From an uncultured bacterium (GTDB lineage Bacteria; Bacteroidota; Rhodothermia; Rhodothermales; UBA10348): DNA of 64,000 bases. This document shows, one piece after another, positions 18,639 through 28,658 of this stretch. The first letter of the stretch is position 1; each line of letters opens with the position of its first letter. The DNA lies in the NCBI GenBank assembly GCA_943788505.1, contig CALSQR010000001.1, positions 682,001-746,000 on the forward strand, read 5' to 3'. A model generated the notes under the pieces. The model was not told the DNA's origin. It saw only the letters and a program-made list of their open reading frames with translations, and ran no database searches. The position numbers and the translations under genes are program-made.

Positions 18639-20039
18639 ATGAGTGACTACCGCATCGAAAAAGATTCCCTTGGCGAGGTTCGAGTACCCGCTGAGGCTTG
18701 GTACGCAGCACAGACGCAGCGTGCCCATGACAACTTCCCTATTTCCGGAATTCGGTTTCCACGTCGGTTCATCCAAGCGCTGGGTACTGTAAAGCTAGCC
18801 GCCGCCAAGGCCAACCGTGATCTCGGTATTCTAGAGTCGAATACGGCCGATTTGATCGTTGCTGCCTCTGAAAGAGTACGAGCTGGAGAAGTAGATAGTG
18901 AATTCGTTTTGGACATTTTCCAGACCGGATCGGGTACGTCCTCAAACATGAATGCAAACGAGGTGATTTCCAACCTTGCGACCGTTGCAGCAGGGGGGAA
19001 ACGCGGAGATAAGACGGTTCACCCGAATGATCACGTGAACATGTCTCAGTCGTCGAATGATGTCATTCCAACGGCGATGCATGTCTCTACTGTTGTAACC
19101 ATTGAAGAGGAGCTGATTCCGGCCCTAAAGGCTTTCCAGAAGGGACTAGAAGACAAAGCGACTGAGTTCGACGATGTGCTGAAGTCAGGCAGAACTCACC
19201 TCATGGATGCAACACCAGTGCGATTGGGCCAGGAGTTTTCGGGCTATGCTGCCCAAATATCTCAGGCGACCGAACGAATTCAGCGCTCTGTGAAAGAGCT
19301 GCGGGAGTTAGCCCTAGGTGGCACAGCCACGGGAACGGGTATCAATTGTCCAGATGGATTTGCGCAAAAAGCTATCGAATACATTAGCGAGGCAACGGGG
19401 TACCATTTCCGCGAAGCTGACAATCACTTTGCGGCACAGGCTGCGAAAGATGCCTTCGTGCAGGCCTCTGGATCCCTAAACACACTTTCTGTAGCGCTCC
19501 TCAAGATCGCTAACGACATCCGCCACTTATCCTCCGGCCCAACATCAGGGCTCTCAGAAATCCTATTGCCGGCCATTCAGCCAGGTTCTTCCATCATGCC
19601 GGGAAAAGTTAATCCGGTGCTCAGCGAAGCAATGATGATGGCATGTGCACGAGTCATGGGAAACAACATGACCATTACCATCGGCGGGCAGCACGGTAAC
19701 TTTGAGCTAAACGTCATGATGCCCGTCATGGCCCAAGCTATGCTTGAAAGCATCTCAATCCTTGCCGGCGCTATGAATGCTTTCCGGACCGGTTGCTTAG
19801 TAGGCATTAAGGCGGATCGGGATCGCTGTCGCGAATTGCTCGAGTTAAATCCGTCCATTGCAACGGCACTGAACCGGACGATTGGTTATGACATGGCCTC
19901 AAAAGTAGCCAAGAGGTCAGCCGCGGAGAAAAAATCTGTTCGCCAAGTGGTCCTCGAAATGGAATTGTTGGATCAGGCAACCTTGGATGATGTTCTGGAC
20001 GTGCGTCACATGACGGAGCCGGGCATTCCCGGGCAATGA
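18639..20039 (+). CDS. fumC: Class II fumarate hydratase
   Basis: FQTGSGTSSNMNANEVI … VHPNDHVNMSQSSNDVIPTAMH … LLPAIQPGSSIMPGKVNPVLSEA; start refined to MSDYRIEKDSLGEV. Confidence 0.94.
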   Translation: MSDYRIEKDSLGEVRVPAEAWYAAQTQRAHDNFPISGIRFPRRFIQALGTVKLAAAKANRDLGILESNTADLIVAASERVRAGEVDSEFVLDIFQTGSGTSSNMNANEVISNLATVAAGGKRGDKTVHPNDHVNMSQSSNDVIPTAMHVSTVVTIEEELIPALKAFQKGLEDKATEFDDVLKSGRTHLMDATPVRLGQEFSGYAAQISQATERIQRSVKELRELALGGTATGTGINCPDGFAQKAIEYISEATGYHFREADNHFAAQAAKDAFVQASGSLNTLSVALLKIANDIRHLSSGPTSGLSEILLPAIQPGSSIMPGKVNPVLSEAMMMACARVMGNNMTITIGGQHGNFELNVMMPVMAQAMLESISILAGAMNAFRTGCLVGIKADRDRCRELLELNPSIATALNRTIGYDMASKVAKRSAAEKKSVRQVVLEMELLDQATLDDVLDVRHMTEPGIPGQ

Positions 20040-21280
20040 GTCGTAGCGCCACATCGCCCCAAACGCCCTCCTGGACGGACGGATTATGCGAGGGACTAAC
20101 CGTTTTGGAATTGGCTAGCGTGTTAGCTGGCCCAAGCGTCGGCCAGTTTTTCGCGGAGCTGGGTGCTCGAGTTATTAAGGTGGAAAACCCTTCCACTCAA
20201 GGAGATGTTACCCGGACTTGGAAGACAGCTACAGAGCCTGATTCAGACCGATCTGCCTATTTCCACGCCTGCAACTGGGGGAAAGAGTCGGTTGCCATCG
20301 ATCTGCGCAGTAACGCGGGCATTCGTCTACTGCATGAACTAGTGGCTGCTTCGGACATTGTGATCAGTAACTATTTACCGAGAGCAGCAAAAAAGTTTGA
20401 GGCAGATTTTGACCAGCTCAAGAAAGTCAAATCTGATATCATCCTAGGAACGATTGTTGGTTACGCGCCAGATTCAGACAGGCCGGGGTATGATGCCATT
20501 ATTCAGGCTGAAGCCGGATACTATCATATCAACGCGAGCCCCACGTCTGAAGGATGGAAGCCGGCCAAAATGCCCGTAGCCCTAATGGACGTTCTTGCTG
20601 GCCATCAGTTGAAGCAAGCACTGTTGATGGCCCTCCTAAGACGGGAACGAACCGGACAGGGAGCAGAGGTCGTGGTCAGCCTGTATGAGGCAGCGGTTAG
20701 CGGATTAGTAAATCAGGCAACCAACTGGCTTGTTGGGGGCAAAGTCCCTGCACCATTAGGGTCCGCCCATCCAAATATCGCTCCATATGGATCTGTCTAT
20801 ACGACGCTGGACGCTCATCCTATCATTCTGGGAGTCGGTACAGATAAGCAATTCGTTTCGCTTTGTGACATCCTTGGCAAGCCTGAGTGGGCCGATGATC
20901 CTCAGTTCAAAACGAACCAACTCCGAGTGATAAATCGGACTGCACTGAATGACTGCTTACAGTCAGCCATCGGAAGCGTGCGAAGGGAAATCATGCTCTC
21001 TGCCTGCGAAGAAAAAGGTATTCCTGCAGGAGCAGTGCGTCAAATGGACGAGGTTATTGGCAAAACTGCTGGACACCTCCTCCTTCTCGATGACGCCAAC
21101 AAAGCCAGCGGAGTACGCGAAACAGCTATTTGGCCTCCCGCTGCGCCGCAAGAATCACTGTCCCTGTCTGCGCCCCCCTCCTATGCAGCCAATACCTCGC
21201 AGGTACTGCGGGAAGTGCTCTCTATGGACCAGAAGCACATCGACAGCTTGATCGCTGAAGGCACTATTGTTCAATCGTAG
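20036..21280 (+). CDS. CaiB/BaiF (type III) CoA-transferase family protein
   Basis: GLTVLELASVLAGPSVGQFFAELGARVIKVENPSTQGDVTRTWK … SVAIDLRSNAGIRLLHELV … VSLYEAAVSGLVNQ; ATGA overlap with fumC. Confidence 0.92.
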   Translation: MSRSATSPQTPSWTDGLCEGLTVLELASVLAGPSVGQFFAELGARVIKVENPSTQGDVTRTWKTATEPDSDRSAYFHACNWGKESVAIDLRSNAGIRLLHELVAASDIVISNYLPRAAKKFEADFDQLKKVKSDIILGTIVGYAPDSDRPGYDAIIQAEAGYYHINASPTSEGWKPAKMPVALMDVLAGHQLKQALLMALLRRERTGQGAEVVVSLYEAAVSGLVNQATNWLVGGKVPAPLGSAHPNIAPYGSVYTTLDAHPIILGVGTDKQFVSLCDILGKPEWADDPQFKTNQLRVINRTALNDCLQSAIGSVRREIMLSACEEKGIPAGAVRQMDEVIGKTAGHLLLLDDANKASGVRETAIWPPAAPQESLSLSAPPSYAANTSQVLREVLSMDQKHIDSLIAEGTIVQS

Positions 21281-21785
21281 CAGCACTGGCTTCGGTTGCC
21301 TCTTCCGCCTCAGGAATGCCAATTCTGAACCGCAGACGAGATGACTGAAACAAATCTCTTTCACCTTCAGCTGCTCTAACACGCGTAACCTCGTCTGCCA
21401 AAACGGCGTCGGCGTCATTCCCGAAATTGGATCGAACATAGGTTAGTACACTAGCTACCTGTTCATCCGTCAAAAAACCATGCGGGGTCATCACATTGTT
21501 ATAGGAGACCCCCTTTACCTCAATGGGCCCCTGCATACCGTAAAGGACTAAACGGATGATTCTTCCTTTATCCCCTAAAACCCACTCAGTCTGCCGCAAC
21601 GGAGGAAATGCCCCCTCCACTCCATTTGCATCTGGTTGATGGCACGTTGCGCAATATCGCTGAAACAATTCTTGCCCTGAACCGGAAACGGGCTCAGATG
21701 AGCAAGCACTCCATAATCCTGTCAATCCGGCAAAACCTACCACGGCTATCATTAGCCGCACGCTAATTGGGGTTTGGTTAGTCAT
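21264..21785 (-). CDS. c-type cytochrome lipoprotein
   Basis: Lipobox-like LTGLWSACSS; FQRYCATCHQPDANGVEGAFPPL haem-binding CxxCH. Confidence 0.88.
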   Translation of the reverse strand: MTNQTPISVRLMIAVVGFAGLTGLWSACSSEPVSGSGQELFQRYCATCHQPDANGVEGAFPPLRQTEWVLGDKGRIIRLVLYGMQGPIEVKGVSYNNVMTPHGFLTDEQVASVLTYVRSNFGNDADAVLADEVTRVRAAEGERDLFQSSRLRFRIGIPEAEEATEASAATIEQ

Positions 21786-21814
21786 CAGTTCGAGAGACTT
21801 AAATGGAAGTTCAA

Positions 21815-22348
21815 TCAGTGAGTAGAACGATCCGATTCCAAGGCGACTTCGCGTGGCATGACTTGTATGGGATCCCCTTTTTGGATGGTCCCACCCTGCT
21901 CAACATGAAATAGGGCACCCCTAAGCTGAAGCGCTAGAACTGCTTCCTTGGCTTCTTGCGAGATTCTACGCGCGAATAAATCGCACGGGCGGTGGATTTT
22001 ATCTGCTCTGCGCAGAATGACGTTCCCAATTCGGACCAGTTGCCCTACCTGTAGACTTTTAAGGTCGACTCCTTTGGTTACGATATTGTCACCCGGCACT
22101 TCAGGACCTGCCCCCAACGCATCAAGCACTTCTCGCGTTATAGCCGTCACCTCTCTGCCAGGAACTCGCTCTCCTTTCCACCAATCCTTCTTAGTGTGGT
22201 CACCATCGAAGCCTTTACCTGCGACGACGTGAGCAACATCAACAAGGGCGTGCATCCCAACAGCCGGCTTCTGCACCAACGAGTCTACCTTGGCTGAACC
22301 GTTCCATTTGAGCGCGGATAAACGAGATATGAGATTGGATAGGTCCAT
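21815..22348 (-). CDS. MOSC domain protein
   Basis: GKGFDGDHTKK … REVTAITREVLDALG … PGDNIVTKGVDLKSLQVGQLVRIGNVIL … RPCDLFARRI. Confidence 0.8.
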   Translation of the reverse strand: MDLSNLISRLSALKWNGSAKVDSLVQKPAVGMHALVDVAHVVAGKGFDGDHTKKDWWKGERVPGREVTAITREVLDALGAGPEVPGDNIVTKGVDLKSLQVGQLVRIGNVILRRADKIHRPCDLFARRISQEAKEAVLALQLRGALFHVEQGGTIQKGDPIQVMPREVALESDRSTH

Positions 22349-22391
22349 TCGAGAGAATGTGATGGGATGGATACTCCGACAAAAAAGCTTC

Positions 22392-22410
22392 CTAGGCTAA
22401 CCTAGCCTAG
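22392..22410. repeat. Perfect 8-bp inverted repeat, 3-nt spacer (possible operator), 44 bp upstream of MOSC start
   Basis: CTAGGCTA-ACC-TAGCCTAG. Confidence 0.6.
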
Positions 22411-22422
22411 CCAGAATCTAAC

Positions 22423-22445
22423 ACTCCAAAATATACATTTGGAGT
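22423..22445. repeat. Perfect 8-bp inverted repeat, 7-nt spacer
   Basis: ACTCCAAA-ATATACA-TTTGGAGT. Confidence 0.6.
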
Positions 22446-22451
22446 CAATTC

Positions 22452-22483
22452 AAGCCTGAGACCGGTCCAAACGGATCAGGCTT
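22452..22483 (-). terminator. Hairpin at ppk1 3' end
   Basis: AAGCCTGA … TCAGGCTT outer stem overlapping ppk1 stop; no clear T tract. Confidence 0.4.
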
Positions 22484-24728
22484 ACAAATCCCATGGGAGA
22501 TTTGACTTCATTGTACGCTTGAGCGCCCTATCCATGAACAACTGGTGTATACCATAAATAGATGTTTGTCCGGGCACTGATCGAAGCCGATAAATCCCTT
22601 CGGAATCCAACTCCCACGCGGAAGAACGATCCTCCAGAGAGAAATCAAGAATTCGTTTTAAGCGATTTTTGAGCCTTTTTTTCTCGATTTCAACAATGAC
22701 CTCGACGCGGTCTTCCAAATTCCTGCGCTGCCAATCAGCGCTACCAATGAAATACCTAGGGTTGTCGTTTCCGCCAAAATAGTAAATGCGGCTATGCTCA
22801 AGGAATCGCCCTATGATGCTCACAATGCGAATATTTTCACTGAATCCCGGAAGTCCAGGTCGTAAACGGCAGTGTCCTCGAACAATGAGATCGATCTGTA
22901 CGCCTGCCATCGAGGCCTTGTACAGCTCCTTGATAATCACGAGATCATCGAGGGCATTCATTTTGGCGATAATACGGCCATTTCCGGTTTCTTTCTGGAT
23001 GGCGACCTCCTCCCTTATTCGATCTACGAAAAAGGAGCGCATGTCACGCGGAGCTACAAGGAGCTTTTGATAGTGCTGCTCTGGAGCATATCCGGTTAGA
23101 TAATGAAACAGGTTGACCATGTCATCCCCCACTTCACGAGAGCAGGTAAGCAGACCAAAGTCGGTATACAGTTTGGCGTTACCAGGATGATAGTTACCCG
23201 TGCCGATGTGACAATAGGTTTTTAACCCACTTTTTTCGCGACGAACAACGAGCGTAGTCTTTGAATGCGTCTTGAGACCTACGAGTCCGTACGTCACGTG
23301 GACACCGTGCTGTTCCAGCATCTGGCCCCATTCAATGTTATTCTGCTCATCAAAACGGGCTTTCACTTCGACCAAGACTGCGACCTGTTTGCCAGCATTG
23401 GCTGCTTTAAGCAATGCTTTGACCACAGGCGACTCATCAGAAGTGCGATAAAGCGTCTGCTTAATAGCTAAGACATCTGGATCAGAGGCCGCCTCTTCGA
23501 TAAAACGAAGTACGCTAGAAGCGAACGATTCGTAAGGATGATGCAGGAAAAGATCACCATTCTTGATGACCTCAAAGATATTCAGTCGATCCTTCGCCTC
23601 TCCCTCATGCAGAAGGCGTTGAGGTGTAACCGGATCCCAAGGCTCATATTGCAGAGCGGGGAAATCCATGTTGGCAAACTGCGTAATGGATGTAAGGTCG
23701 AGATCACCCGATATTTCATACACATCATCAGCACGCAGAGATAGCTCCCGCATAAGCAGATCTGTGACTTCGCGAGGCATGTCCTCGGTCACTTCAAGGC
23801 GAACAATGGGAGCAAATCGACGCTCCTGAAGCTCATCTGAAATCATCTCAATGAGGTCGTCGGCAATCTCCTCATCGCGTTTTAGGTCGGCGTTTCTAGT
23901 AATCCTGAATGGATGAACGCTGACTACTTTCATTCCCCGAAAAAGCTCGCCAGCATTGGCTGCAATCACCTGTTCGATGGGGACCCATCCCGATTGATCT
24001 CGCAGCTGAATCCAACGACCAGTCGTCGTGGGTACTTTGATTCGCGCAAAATGCTCTGTCTTTCGGCCAGGATGCTTGAGTGAAACAGCTAGCGAAAGAG
24101 AAAGGTTAGAAATGAACGGAAAAGGATGCCCTGGATCGACGGCCAGTGGTGTCAGGACTGGGAAAACATGCGCCATGAAATAATCCCGGAGTCCATTTTT
24201 CTGACTCGCAGTCAACTCATCATACTGCCGAATCTGTATGCTTGTTAACGAAGAAAGCTCATTTTTAAGGTCCACTTCCCATGTATGCATGAGAACCCGG
24301 GTCATTTCCAGTACAGCTTCCCGCGCCATTCGTAGCTGTTCCGCAGGCAGTTTTCCGTCTGGAGACGGATGATTCACGCCGGCCGCCACCTGTCGTTTTA
24401 GGCCCCCTACGCGTTTTCGGAAAAACTCATCCAGATTGCTGGCTGCGATGGCAACGAATCGAACGCGTTCGAGCATTGGAACACGTTTATCCTGGGCTTG
24501 ATATAGAACCCGCCAATTGAAATCCAGCCAGCTCAATTCTCGGTTGAACAACAGTCTGGGGCTTTCCAAACCGCCAGCGGGAAGTACCGACGCAGGTTGA
24601 GTGGCTCTAGGTACCAATTCTAATAGAGCATAGCCTTTACCACGCTTCGTCTCACCAGTCATCGAAGGCAATAGTCCCGCTGCTACCTTTTCATGCTCCA
24701 CGTTCTCCATTTCTTCGCTTCGTTCCAT
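22482..24728 (-). CDS. ppk1: Polyphosphate kinase 1
   Basis: FNRELSWLDFNWRVLYQAQD … FVAIAASNLDEFFRKRVGGL … ALKQTLYRTS-like AIKQTLYRTSDESPVVKALLKAANAGKQVAVLVEVKARFDEQNNIEW. Confidence 0.96.
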   Translation of the reverse strand: MERSEEMENVEHEKVAAGLLPSMTGETKRGKGYALLELVPRATQPASVLPAGGLESPRLLFNRELSWLDFNWRVLYQAQDKRVPMLERVRFVAIAASNLDEFFRKRVGGLKRQVAAGVNHPSPDGKLPAEQLRMAREAVLEMTRVLMHTWEVDLKNELSSLTSIQIRQYDELTASQKNGLRDYFMAHVFPVLTPLAVDPGHPFPFISNLSLSLAVSLKHPGRKTEHFARIKVPTTTGRWIQLRDQSGWVPIEQVIAANAGELFRGMKVVSVHPFRITRNADLKRDEEIADDLIEMISDELQERRFAPIVRLEVTEDMPREVTDLLMRELSLRADDVYEISGDLDLTSITQFANMDFPALQYEPWDPVTPQRLLHEGEAKDRLNIFEVIKNGDLFLHHPYESFASSVLRFIEEAASDPDVLAIKQTLYRTSDESPVVKALLKAANAGKQVAVLVEVKARFDEQNNIEWGQMLEQHGVHVTYGLVGLKTHSKTTLVVRREKSGLKTYCHIGTGNYHPGNAKLYTDFGLLTCSREVGDDMVNLFHYLTGYAPEQHYQKLLVAPRDMRSFFVDRIREEVAIQKETGNGRIIAKMNALDDLVIIKELYKASMAGVQIDLIVRGHCRLRPGLPGFSENIRIVSIIGRFLEHSRIYYFGGNDNPRYFIGSADWQRRNLEDRVEVIVEIEKKRLKNRLKRILDFSLEDRSSAWELDSEGIYRLRSVPGQTSIYGIHQLFMDRALKRTMKSNLPWDL

Positions 24729-24752
24729 AGTCCATTCCGGTTCCTTCTTGCA

Positions 24753-26639
24753 TCAGGCTGATGCAATGAATTTGCGCTCCCTCACTGCTTTCTCGAATCT
24801 CTTGAGATCTACTAACTGCTGATTGAGTTCCCTCGTATTCTCCCCCGCCGATTCAAGTCGATAGATTTCTGCTCGCAACACGTCCTCTCTTTCCTGCACC
24901 CTGTGCAATTTAAGAAGTACCATCGCGCTTGCAGCTGCCTCGGTACTGTTTTCATCTAATCCAGGTACCCGGATGTTTTTACGCCGGGTCCAATTCTCGG
25001 ATGGCTCCACCTGTAGGGTCATCACATCAGCTGCTAATGATCTAACATCCTCATTTTGCACGTTGGTAAAGAATGTTTGGCGATCAAATGAATCGTCCTC
25101 GTACTGATGTACGAGCTCAGACGCCATAATCCTCGAGGGCCCGTCTGTAAAATCAGCCAATGGCATAGTGCCCATTATCCACTCAATCATGGGAATCCCA
25201 CCCTCGAGCATAAGGCGCAGAAGCTTTTTCTCCATGGGAAGCGGGCCTTCCTGGCTCGATCGGCGTCGGATAGCGGGTTGTTCTTCCGTCGAGGTCCGTG
25301 CTTGCTGCCTGCGCTCCTGCCGAACCACAGCTCGGCGCTCTCCTCTCATTGCTGCGTCCAACACGGGGCGAAGCTGCAAATCAGGAATATCCAACCGGCT
25401 CGAAGCGGTCCTCAGATAGGATTCTCGGACCAGGTCGTCTGGAATTAGGGCAACAGATTGAACAATAGTACGCTGGACACTGGCCCGGCCTTCGGGCGTG
25501 TCCATACTGCCTGCTGCACGGGCATTTTCGTACACAAAGTCTATAAAGTTCTGGCGGTGGTCCCGAAGATACGCCTCGAAGGCCGGGCCTCCGTTATCAC
25601 GAACATAGGAGTCGGGGTCGTCTCCATCCGGAAGTCGAACCGCATAGGGAATCAATCCCTTCTTGAGCACCAAGTCGATGCCCCTCAGGGCTGCTCGCAG
25701 GCCAGCCTTGTCAGCGTCGTAAAGAAGCACAATGGTACGAGCGTAACGTGACAGGGCCGATACTTGATCGTCGGTGAGGGCCGTCCCCGACGATGCTACG
25801 ACATGCTGAACACCAGCCTGATACAAGGCAACAACATCCGTGTATCCTTCCACCAGAATAACTTCTTCTCTCGAGCGAATCGCATTTTTTGCATGATAGA
25901 GTCCGTACAGGACCCGACTCTTATTGTAGACCGCCGTTTCTGGGGAGTTGATATACTTAGGTTCGTCATCCTCGCGTAGAATACGGCCACCAAATCCTAG
26001 CACCTTGCCCACATGCGAGAAAATGGGGAAAATCAAACGGTACCGATATCGGTCATAGTGGCCTGAGCCATCCTTTCGAGGAACAACAAGCCCAGCCTTT
26101 TCGAGAATTTCCACATTGATCGGCGCTGCTTCAGCCGCTTTTATCAGATGGTCCCAGCCATCAGGTGCAAATCCGATTCCAAATGTTTTGACCGCCTCTG
26201 GAGTGACACCGCGCTTTTTCAGATAGCTCCTAGCAACTTCCGCCTCATCCGTCGAACCGAGCGAATCATGAAAAAATCGAGCGGCAAAACGGAGTGCGTG
26301 ATAGATCGACTCATTCTCGGAAGCTTCCTCTCCTGGCACGTCGGCCTCAGGTAAAACGATGCCTACTCGTTCGGCCAATAAGCGGACCGATTCGGGAAAA
26401 GTCAGTCCTTCAACCCTACTGACAAAACTGAAGACATCGCCACCCTCACCGCACCCAAAACACTTAAAGATGCCTAGACCCGGATTAACATTGAAAGAGG
26501 GCGTCTTTTCTGTGTGAAATGGGCATAATCCGACAAAATTGGAGCCTCTCTTTTTCAATCGCACATAATCCCCCACTACGTCCACGATGTCCGCCGAGGA
26601 TCGGACTTCTTCAATGGATGTGTCTGAAATTATACTCAT
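24753..26639 (-). CDS. dnaG: DNA primase
   Basis: VVGDYVRLKKRGSNFVGLCPFHTEKTPSFNVNPGLGIFKCFGCGEGGDVFSF zinc domain; EGYTDVVALYQAGVQHVVASSGTALT Toprim. Confidence 0.97.
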   Translation of the reverse strand: MSIISDTSIEEVRSSADIVDVVGDYVRLKKRGSNFVGLCPFHTEKTPSFNVNPGLGIFKCFGCGEGGDVFSFVSRVEGLTFPESVRLLAERVGIVLPEADVPGEEASENESIYHALRFAARFFHDSLGSTDEAEVARSYLKKRGVTPEAVKTFGIGFAPDGWDHLIKAAEAAPINVEILEKAGLVVPRKDGSGHYDRYRYRLIFPIFSHVGKVLGFGGRILREDDEPKYINSPETAVYNKSRVLYGLYHAKNAIRSREEVILVEGYTDVVALYQAGVQHVVASSGTALTDDQVSALSRYARTIVLLYDADKAGLRAALRGIDLVLKKGLIPYAVRLPDGDDPDSYVRDNGGPAFEAYLRDHRQNFIDFVYENARAAGSMDTPEGRASVQRTIVQSVALIPDDLVRESYLRTASSRLDIPDLQLRPVLDAAMRGERRAVVRQERRQQARTSTEEQPAIRRRSSQEGPLPMEKKLLRLMLEGGIPMIEWIMGTMPLADFTDGPSRIMASELVHQYEDDSFDRQTFFTNVQNEDVRSLAADVMTLQVEPSENWTRRKNIRVPGLDENSTEAAASAMVLLKLHRVQEREDVLRAEIYRLESAGENTRELNQQLVDLKRFEKAVRERKFIASA

Positions 26640-26788
26640 GGGAGGAAGTGTGCTGCAGGGGGGCGGAGATTAGCCCGAATACAACTAAAAACCAATGAAA
26701 CCCCCGTGGGTTCGATCCGTAGCGCAATAGACGCAAAGAACCTCCTCATTCAGGAAGGTCACCAAGCCGTTAAACTGGAGCACGTTCC

Positions 26789-27013
26789 ATGAAAATCGAA
26801 GGATTCATCGTCCATAAGGACATTGAGGGTGGTTTCTGGGGAATCCAGGCAAATGACGGTCGCCGGTTTGTACCGGTCAATCCTCTAGCCGAGGAATTCC
26901 GAAAAGACGGACTGCCCGTCATCGTGGAGCTGTCCCCTGTTCAGGTATTGAGCGCGCTTCAATGGGGAGAGCATGTACAGATTCAATCCATTGATAAGCT
27001 CCAGCGAGTTTAG
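26789..27013 (+). CDS. Small conserved-looking protein (74 aa)
   Basis: MKIEGFIVHKDIEGGFWGIQANDGRRFVPVNPLAEEF; good upstream spacing, compact ORF. Confidence 0.65.
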   Translation: MKIEGFIVHKDIEGGFWGIQANDGRRFVPVNPLAEEFRKDGLPVIVELSPVQVLSALQWGEHVQIQSIDKLQRV

Positions 27014-27040
27014 GGCTAATCCCTGAACTCCATCCTACAA

Positions 27041-28564
27041 ATGGTCATGATGATTCCAGGTTTTATAATCGTTTCTGCCTTCCTTTTGGTTGGTCTGGGA
27101 GCCACCAGAACATCAAAAGGAGCCCTTTACATGACGGCTGGAAGTCTTCTGTTTGTTATTGGGGCGGCCATGCATGTGACGATGTACGAGGGCTTCGTCT
27201 CGTTGATGGGTACCATGTCTGCCGAACTTGGTATCGGTTGCATACTCGTGGCTGGAATGCTCACAAAGCACGGTAAGCAGGGTCGGCCTTTCTTCGTGAT
27301 TGGTGCAACGTCCCTTCTGATGACCGTCCTGATTTTTGCTTCGGTACAATTGTTTACAGCATCAGATGCCGAACCTCAAGAACAAGCCTCACACGCTAAG
27401 CGCCATGGCGAGATTGCCAGTTGGCTGGTTGAACTAGGCGAAGATGATGACATCTCTGAAATTGAGCAGTTGCTCAACGTAGCAGGCGCTTCATGGGAAG
27501 AGGCCTTCCCGTCCGTTTCTATGGAGCAAGATGCAGACCTGGCTCAGGTTTATATAATCCGGGTCGAAGAATCGGCCTCGATTCTCCTGGCTAATGCGCT
27601 GCGCGCTGATAAGGAAAACGTGGACCATGTTGAGCTCAACTTTATGGTTCAACTAGAAGAGCCTGTTGTAGCCGATGAGGCTGGCATTGCCGACAACGAC
27701 CTACTCGAAAACGACCCTCTCGCATCCCAACAATGGGCACTCGACGCGATAAACGGACATGCGGTCCATCGCATGCTTGAAAATACCCAGCCTATCCGCA
27801 AGGCAATCGTGGCTATTCTGGACACGGGCGTGGATGCTCGACATGAAGATGTGTCAGGAACGTTCACTGACAGTCCGGCAACAGTAGATATTCATGGGCA
27901 CGGGAGCCATTGTGCAGGTATTGCTGGAGCTATTACTAACAACGGAACAGGGATTGCCTCGTTGAACTGGGAAGGTCGTTTCCTTGATATTGCAGGCTAC
28001 CAAGCCTTGAATGAGCAAGGATTCGGTAGCATTGAAATGATCTCGCAGGCTATTATCGATGCAGCTCAGGACAAAGTAGATGTGATATCGATGAGCTTGG
28101 GGGCAAAGGCTCAAACGCCAAAAGTGATTTCAGACGCTATCGCTTTTGCTCGGCGCAGCAAGGTGATTGTTTTGGCCTCCGCAGGCAACTCCAATGAAGA
28201 CGCCATCGACCACATGCCTTCCAGCGTAGAAGGAGTGATTGTTGTTTCGGCAGTCGATGAGAATTTGGACAAAGCGAAATTCTCCAACACGAACACGTCC
28301 CTTGCCCGTCCGATCACGGCACCCGGAGTCAATATTTTATCGCTCAAAACCGGCGGTGGGTATGTAACCATGAGCGGCACCTCTATGTCGACACCGGTGG
28401 TCTCCGGTATTGTGGGCATGATGCGCGCCATGAACCCTGACATTACCGACGATCAAGTATGGGACATCCTGCAATCGACGGGCAGAGATGTGAAAGACAC
28501 GCAGAGAATCGGGAGATTGATTGATGCAGAAGCAGCCATTAAGAAAGCCATGGATCTGCGCTAA
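27041..28564 (+). CDS. Subtilisin-like S8 serine protease with polytopic membrane N-terminus
   Basis: 3-4 hydrophobic segments, then AILDTGVD, HGSHCAGIAG, GTSMSTPVVSG catalytic motifs. Confidence 0.9.
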   Translation: MVMMIPGFIIVSAFLLVGLGATRTSKGALYMTAGSLLFVIGAAMHVTMYEGFVSLMGTMSAELGIGCILVAGMLTKHGKQGRPFFVIGATSLLMTVLIFASVQLFTASDAEPQEQASHAKRHGEIASWLVELGEDDDISEIEQLLNVAGASWEEAFPSVSMEQDADLAQVYIIRVEESASILLANALRADKENVDHVELNFMVQLEEPVVADEAGIADNDLLENDPLASQQWALDAINGHAVHRMLENTQPIRKAIVAILDTGVDARHEDVSGTFTDSPATVDIHGHGSHCAGIAGAITNNGTGIASLNWEGRFLDIAGYQALNEQGFGSIEMISQAIIDAAQDKVDVISMSLGAKAQTPKVISDAIAFARRSKVIVLASAGNSNEDAIDHMPSSVEGVIVVSAVDENLDKAKFSNTNTSLARPITAPGVNILSLKTGGGYVTMSGTSMSTPVVSGIVGMMRAMNPDITDDQVWDILQSTGRDVKDTQRIGRLIDAEAAIKKAMDLR

Positions 28565-28658
28565 CATTCTATTCAGATTGCTCCGGCCCGAATGGCGAAA
28601 TGGGATACCTCGCCTTAAAGCGCGTTGATTCTTCCTTCTAACGATGTAGATTTGCTCT

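Noticed and set aside
26701-26740. GTGGGTTCGATCC resembling a tRNA T-arm
   Set aside because: No matching acceptor, D or anticodon stems around it
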